DNA of 64,000 nucleotides from Garcia nutans (Eukaryota > Streptophyta > Magnoliopsida > Malpighiales > Euphorbiaceae): the NCBI GenBank assembly GCA_947685225.1, contig CANTUV010000024.1, positions 55,642,001 to 55,706,000 on the forward strand, given 5' to 3'. Made by a program: the position numbers and the translations under genes. The notes below the pieces were generated by a model. It was not told the DNA's origin. It was given only the letters and a program-made list of their open reading frames with translations, and did no database searches. Positions 58,310-64,000 of this stretch are shown one piece after another (position 1 is the stretch's first letter; every line of letters starts with the position of its first letter).

Positions 58310-61074
58310 TGTAATATCCCAAAATGTGCCTAGAAGTTTTAGTATAATTGTTGTTTTATTTGAATTAAAATGTATATGTTATTGGAAAGAGAAAATAATT
58401 TAAAAAGGAGTGTATATGTTGTATATATGGATATATATATAACATATACACAAGTCAAATGGATGGTCAAAGGAAGAAGATATTTATTTTGGTTATTTAT
58501 GAAATTACTAAAAAGGGCATGTAAGTGAAAGGAAGTTAAAACAAATAGATGGGGGTATTTAAGTAATTTTCTTTTTGGAATGCTTGGTGGAGGTTTAAAG
58601 AGATGAAAAGTTTGACTTTGTTTCTTCATTTTCTTTTCTTCTCCTTTGGTGGCCGGCCATTATCAAGACAAGAGAGCAAGAAGAAGGTTTTGAGTTCTAA
58701 GATTAAATTGAAGGAGATTTCAAATAAACAAGTTGGAATTTCAAGAAATTTCATTATTTTTGTAAGTTCTCTCTTGATTTCTCTTGTTGTTTTTGAAGTT
58801 ATTTTTGAGTTTGGTGAAGTGTTGTTGATAATATGGTTAGGATTGCTTGTGGTGTGTTTGTATGTGTTGGAAATGGAATTAAAGATAAGAAGTTAGGTTG
58901 GTGTTGGTGATGGAAGAGTAAGAGTTGTGTTTAGTGAAATTTCTTTTTGTTTTACAATTAGTAAAGGCTGTGACTTGTACGATTTTTAATTAAATATAGA
59001 AAAATTTTCTTGAAATGAATTTTTGATATGTTGTGCCTCTATGAGTCTAGAATGACTGAAAAATATGTTGATTCGATTTTGGAATGGTTATGATTTTGGA
59101 AAGATTATTTTTATTATACCTGTTCCACCAGGTACCTTAACTGAGACAGCTATATTTCGGGATTTTTAATAAAATATAGAAAAATAATATCCAATTGAAT
59201 TTTGGATATGTTGTGTTTTAGTGAGTCTAGTATTTGAGAAAAATAATTTGGAACCACGTTAATTGAATTTGATGTATGGAATTCACAAAGTTCAGAACTG
59301 CTGCCAGGATGCAGGGCAATTGGGGCAGTCTGGTTGGGTGAACTATTTGACCAGGATTTTGTGTTCAGTTTGATCTGAAATTTTAAAGGAATGATGTTAA
59401 TATGTAAAACTAAATTCTGTAAAAATTTTAGAGTTTTTAGTCAAGTAGATTATTTTATACAATATTTCAAAATAAGGATAAAGTGGAGTCTAAAACCAGA
59501 ATTTACTATTCATATGGTCATTTTGCTAATATTCCTTTTGGATTAGGTTGTGAAGAGGTTGAATTGCCCTAACCTAAGTGTTGAGGATTCATGGAAGAGT
59601 AGGTGTATAGATTGGTGTGAGTTGGTTTTAAGGTAAGTACAAACTACATTATTGCATACATTCATATGATATTGAGACTTGAGACATATTTGGTTATAAT
59701 TTGAATGTTGTGATGAGCATGTAAAATATGTGTTAATGCCATTGATTATATCCATTTGAATAATGAATTGATTAATGTGATTTGAAATATAACGAAATGT
59801 GAAATGTGCAAGATGTGATGATGAAATGAAATGTGAAAGATATGATGTTATGAAGAGTTGCTTTATTGTGATTTGAGATCATATGAGATATGAGGCCATG
59901 ATTTTTGGCTATGATGATGCAAATGAGATGATTGAGACATGGTTACCTAATTTGCTTCTGAAATATAAAATGAATTGAGAAAGAGATTATGAAGAGATGA
60001 ATGAAATGTTTGTGTGCTTAATATGTTATTCAGATTTCAGAGTTCTGGGTTTGGCGGCATGCCTATGAAATATATGAATAATAGTAACAGTCTTGCCGGG
60101 TTGAGGATCTCCTCGAGATTAGTCGGGTTGAGGTCCAAGAGACTGGGTCTGTTACACTTGTTTTGGTAACAGTCTTGCCGGGTTGAGGATCTCCTTGAGT
60201 CTAGCCAAGTAGAGGTCCAAGAGACTGGGTCTGTTACCCTATCCATGGATAGATATATATATATGTGTGTGTGTATATTGCCTACGGGCTTGATGATTAT
60301 GATTATGGACCAAAGCAGTAACTCTGAACTTTGAATAACATATTAGTGTATTTTGGGCCCATGCTTGTCTTTGTTTTCAATGTAAATCATGAATGTTTTG
60401 ATTAATTATTAAATAATGTAAAATTGTGAAATATAATATTCTCTTGAATTGATCTTGAATCTTGATTGTGTGACATTAGCATGGCATTAAAGCATCATAG
60501 CACTGTAGTTTGTACCACTAAGCCGTTGGCTTAGCGCGAATGTGATTCTTCGCGCAGGTGACAGGGAAGAACCAGAGAGTTCCTCTAGGCCGAGTCGAGC
60601 CTAAATGTTGAAGAGTGAATAGTGGGCTTTAAGATCGAAGACTGACTGCCAAACATGTATAAATTTTGTGTTGTAAAACTTGAGTTTTGATGTATATGAA
60701 TTTGTAAATATTGTTACTTTCCATTGCATAGTGAACAAATATTTTATCTACGGTATTTCATAATAAACCTTTACTTTATTTTGTACTAGAAGTGTAAATC
60801 CTTTTTGCAGGTTGTAGTTAAGGTTATAAGGGGGATTTATTGGAAGTGTACTGAGAATGATTTTGTTTGCATTGGTTTGTGTAAAAATGTTTTCAAAAAT
60901 CAGAAAAAAAAAACCAGTTTTGTCGACACTTGGGATTAAATTTTTAGGCGAAACTATGGCAAAATTTCTGTAAAAATCGGAACTAAAATTTAACTAAGTA
61001 AAAGTGGTAGCAACATTAGGATAGTGTGGCGCCTCTACTCAGCTTACACACGTAGGTCGGGAAGGGGTGTTACA
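58310..61074 (+). mobile_element. Tekay-type solo LTR, plus strand
   Basis: 2765 bp, TGTAATATCCCAAAATGTG to GGGGTGTTACA. Flanks ATTCT (58305-58309) and ATTCA (61075-61079) agree in 4 of 5 bases. No PBS follows and no polypurine tract precedes, so it is a solo LTR left by recombination between two LTRs. It has two 72-bp units (60084-60155, 60166-60237) but lacks the GACAC array found in the other Tekay LTRs. Confidence 0.85.
60084..60237 (+). repeat. Two 72-bp units with GTAACAG...CTGTTAC ends
   Basis: 60084-60155 and 60166-60237, same length and ends as the units at 13910-14161. Confidence 0.9.
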
Positions 61075-64000
61075 ATTCATTAACATAACCTTGTAAATTA
61101 ATTTGTTCCTTAAGGTTAATTAGTCAATTACCTATCCATTAGTTCTCACATTCATGAATTAGCAATAACCAATTATTTCACATTATCAAATTAATGAAAC
61201 CCTATAACTTATATTTCTAATTCATTCTTAGGGTGGTCGATTATATAGTTTCGATATCAAATTTCACCTCTCGGTCCTTCATTCAATATTTAGAGATCAA
61301 TAGGTAGCTAATCTATCAACCTAGCATACAATCCAATGCAATCAACCAATCAACAAGGAACATCAATGTAAATATCAAATCAAGACATTCAATCGAATAT
61401 ACTACAAACCCAAGGCATGGATATTTAGCTCAACATCATCAATTTAAAATATTCATTCAACTCAATATAAAACAAATACAAATTGTCCATTGCAATATCA
61501 ATTCTCTTAATACAACAACAACAATAAGAAATGAATTAAAAGAGAGAATAGAAAAACCCCTTGTGAAGATGCCAAGAGTAGGATTGCTAGTCTTCCTCCT
61601 AGCTGCACTTGATGTATTTGATGAAGAACTCAAGCCCTCTTCAATGGTTGATTCCCCTTTGCAATATGGAATGGAGCTTTCTCAAGTCACCAAACCTTTG
61701 GATGGAGCTTTCTCAAGTCACCAATCCTTCAATGGATTATGCCTTTGGAAGATGGAATGGAGCTTTCTCAAGTCACCAATCCTTTCAATGAAGCTTCTTC
61801 AACCTTCAAGAGCTTGTTTAACCCAATTTATCCCAAAGAATCTCAAAGAACTTATCAATGGAAGATGGAGAAGGTGGAGAGGATAGAAATGGAGGTTGAA
61901 GATGAAGGAACAAGGGAGAGTGTCACTCTCTCCCTCTCCCACGTTTTTGCAGAAATTGTTCAAGAACAACCAAGAACTCCCTCCATTTTCCTCTTCCTCT
62001 TCTTTTAATTCATTCAAAAATATGCACCTATGCCTTCCAACTCACACCATTTCACTTTGTTCCCACTATTTATTTTTTCAATATTTCTTTTGGCAAGTAC
62101 AAGGCATTGTCTCTCACATTGTTCCCCACTTCGTGCAAAAGAAATCAATTGTTTCAGGTGTGACACGGCCAAGCCAAGAGTGGCTTGGCCGTGTCTCTCA
62201 ATTTTCCTTGGGACACGACCAAGCTTGTTGGCCGTGTCCCTCACTGTCTCCTTCTTTCTTTCTTTCTTTTCTTTCTTTTCTTTGGTCATACGGGGTGACA
62301 CGGCCAAGCCAAGAGTGGCTTGGCCGTGTCTCAAGTGACACAGCCACCAGCTTGGCCGTGTCACATGAGTGTGTTTGTTTCTGCTTCTTTTCTTTCCTTC
62401 TTTGCTTGCTCCAAGACCTATTGGTATGAAATGGGACACGACCAAGCTTGTGGCCATGTCATGTGACACGGCCAGTGGCTTGGCCGTGTCACTGAGTGTG
62501 TCTTCTTCTGTGTGTTTCTTTTCCTTCTCTTCTTTGGCTCAATATGGGACATGGCCAAGCTTTATTCTTGGCTTGGTCGTGTCATGTGACACGGCCACAA
62601 GCTTGGCCATGTCACTGAGTGTGTCTCTTCCTGTTTCTTCAATTTTTCTCTTTCTTTGCTTTGGTCTTTGGTTTTGCTTCTTGAATGAGACACGGCCAGA
62701 GGCTTGGCCGTGTCTCTTGGCTGTGTCAAGCTCTACCAACTTCAATCTTTGAGGGACACGGCCAAGCTTGATTTGGCTTAGCCATGTCTTGCTTGGTTCT
62801 TGCTTTTCTTGCACTATTTTGATCTTCCAAGATTGTTTTTGCACCTAAACCTAAAAACGACACTTTAAACACACTTAAAACAAAAATTAATCAAAAAATT
62901 AACTAAAACACTTAACTCCTTGCTTGTCCCCAAGCAAGGCTAAAATCAAAACACACTAACAAGATAAATTTTGTTAAGTTCAAGAGTTATAAAGATGCAT
63001 CAAGACTTCCCTATCCCTAAATTTGCAATCAATATCGAATCAAACAAAATTGACACCAATGCAATTAAGTGGCTTTCCATGCATAACCAATGTTGTCACT
63101 CCCTCACCAACTCTTACAAGTGTTTGATCATGATGGTGTTTACACTCATAACAATCAATGAAAGATTATTGCCATAGGCTTGCTTATCAATAAAATCTCC
63201 ACCACAAAATTACAATAAAGCATCAATTAAAAGGTCTTTATTGGGTTGTAATGGGGCTAAGGTAAAGTCATGGCATTTAGGAAATGTGAGCTAAATCATT
63301 AAGTCCAAGAGCACTTTAAGAATGAAGTACCCGATCATATACATAACCCAACAATCCCAAAACACCTTCCTCTCATCTACCCTTTGGCATTAAAGAGCTT
63401 TTCAAGGGAACTCGCTTATTAAATCTTGTAATGATACATTCCAACCCTTTCAACAAGAACAACAATTATTCTTATTATTATATATATATTTTTTTATTTT
63501 TCTTTTTTTCTCTTTTTTTTGCTTTGCAATCTTAAACCTACTAATTTTAACCCCACACTTAATTCAACACAACACTCCGTCATAAACGCTCTTAAAATGT
63601 TCTTGACCTAATGAAAGGATAAGAGTTAAACAACAAGGTTCAAGCTTAATGGTGTTGTGAAAAAGAAAGAAAAGGAAAATTAAAATAGGCTCAAAATTGG
63701 CTAACTAAAGTTAAAGATAGGGTTGGTCTTTTTAAGCCAAAGTGGTTTCTCCTAATTGCCTTAATCATCTTGATGCCTAATTGAAATTTTTATGTAATCT
63801 TAAAATGCATTTCAAAGAAAGTTCTAGCAATTCATCAATCAAAGATGTTCACCCACAAAAATAATGATAAGTTGATGGCTTAATTCCTCACTAGGTTAAT
63901 GGTAATGCAAAGGAAAAACCAACAAAATTGACAATAAGCATCAATTATACTCAATTCTCAACTTCATGCTTCAAAAATTCAAAGGTCATCAATCAACCAT
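61075..64000. other. Unclassified repeat region, probably retrotransposon-derived
   Basis: No recognisable protein. It contains a short repeat around GGAGCTTTCTCAAGTCACCA (three copies, about 61673-61778), the long hairpin block (62158-62790), a TCCTTGCTTGTCCCCAAGC segment (about 62918), and an AT/T-rich run near 63480-63520. The open frames of 100-177 codons around 61.9-62.7 kb follow the hairpin repeats on both strands. The texture resembles untranslated parts of plant gypsy elements, but I cannot assign a family. Confidence 0.35.
62158..62790. repeat. Block of long GACACGGCC...GGCCGTGTC hairpins
   Basis: At least seven hairpins of one type. Two are perfect with 15-bp arms and loop AGAG (62162-62195 and 62297-62330: GACACGGCCAAGCCA / TGGCTTGGCCGTGTC). 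Another is perfect with 12-bp arms (62463-62492: GTGACACGGCCA / TGGCCGTGTCAC). Pyrimidine-rich spacers (TTCTTTCC-type) separate them. Confidence 0.9.

Noticed and set aside
58603..58896. 97-codon open frame with a hydrophobic stretch at the solo LTR
   Set aside because: It is LTR sequence. The homologous stretch in element 1 LTR (about 5800-6010) is open on the corresponding strand but with different residues and length, so no gene is supported.
61896..62752. Overlapping open frames of 100-177 codons on both strands near the long hairpins
   Set aside because: Open on both strands because the hairpin words are palindromic. Low-complexity Ser/Phe-rich translations. No domain.

Overview
The window is AT-rich plant nuclear DNA, most likely from a dicot (species not identified). 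It is built almost entirely of nested and degraded LTR retrotransposons. The evidence is two Ty3/gypsy lineages with recognisable proteins (Tekay/Del chromovirus and Tat/Ogre), primer-binding sites complementary to plant tRNAs, 5-bp target-site duplications, and many frameshifts and premature stops. I see no host gene, tRNA, rRNA or CRISPR array.

Layout. 1-6296: minus-strand Tekay element 1 (integrase start, RNase H, RT, protease, gag, PBS, full 5' LTR). 6297-10861: unclassified sequence, a probable copia-type LTR (7156-8500) and a truncated Tekay-like LTR. 10862-11822: AT-rich DNA and the tip of a minus-strand Tat LTR. 11823-36550: plus-strand Tat element 1, missing its 5' half. It is interrupted by a complete non-coding element with Tekay-type LTRs (11883-21349, perfect TSD ACTAG) and carries an 11.8-kb array of hairpin-forming repeats before its 3' LTR. 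36551-38030: minus-strand Tat internal DNA. 38031-41765 and 55052-55818: minus-strand Tekay element 2. It is split by a plus-strand Tat cluster with three LTRs and two internal regions (41766-55051), one of which encodes only gag. 55819-58021: minus-strand Tat pol remnant with RT, two RNase H domains and integrase. 58310-61074: plus-strand Tekay-type solo LTR. The rest, to 64000, is an unclassified repeat with a second set of long hairpins.

Nesting model (inference). The oldest layer is a minus-strand Tat element, with its 3' LTR tip at 11430 and pol at 55819-58021. Tat element 1 inserted into it and was later hit by the non-coding element. Tekay element 2 also inserted and was later hit by the Tat cluster. 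Deletions removed several boundaries.

Most interesting signals: (1) Tat 3' regions carry a cassette of tandem arrays whose units are small stem-loops with a constant loop and covarying arms. In one copy a single array has grown to about 11.8 kb with a regular 43-bp / ~1.34-kb higher-order structure whose length changes come in whole 43-bp steps. (2) Nearly all premature stops in the two Tekay copies are CAG to TAG with the sister copy keeping CAG, as expected from loss of methylated CHG cytosines. (3) The sequence contains its own empty sites for the non-coding insertion.
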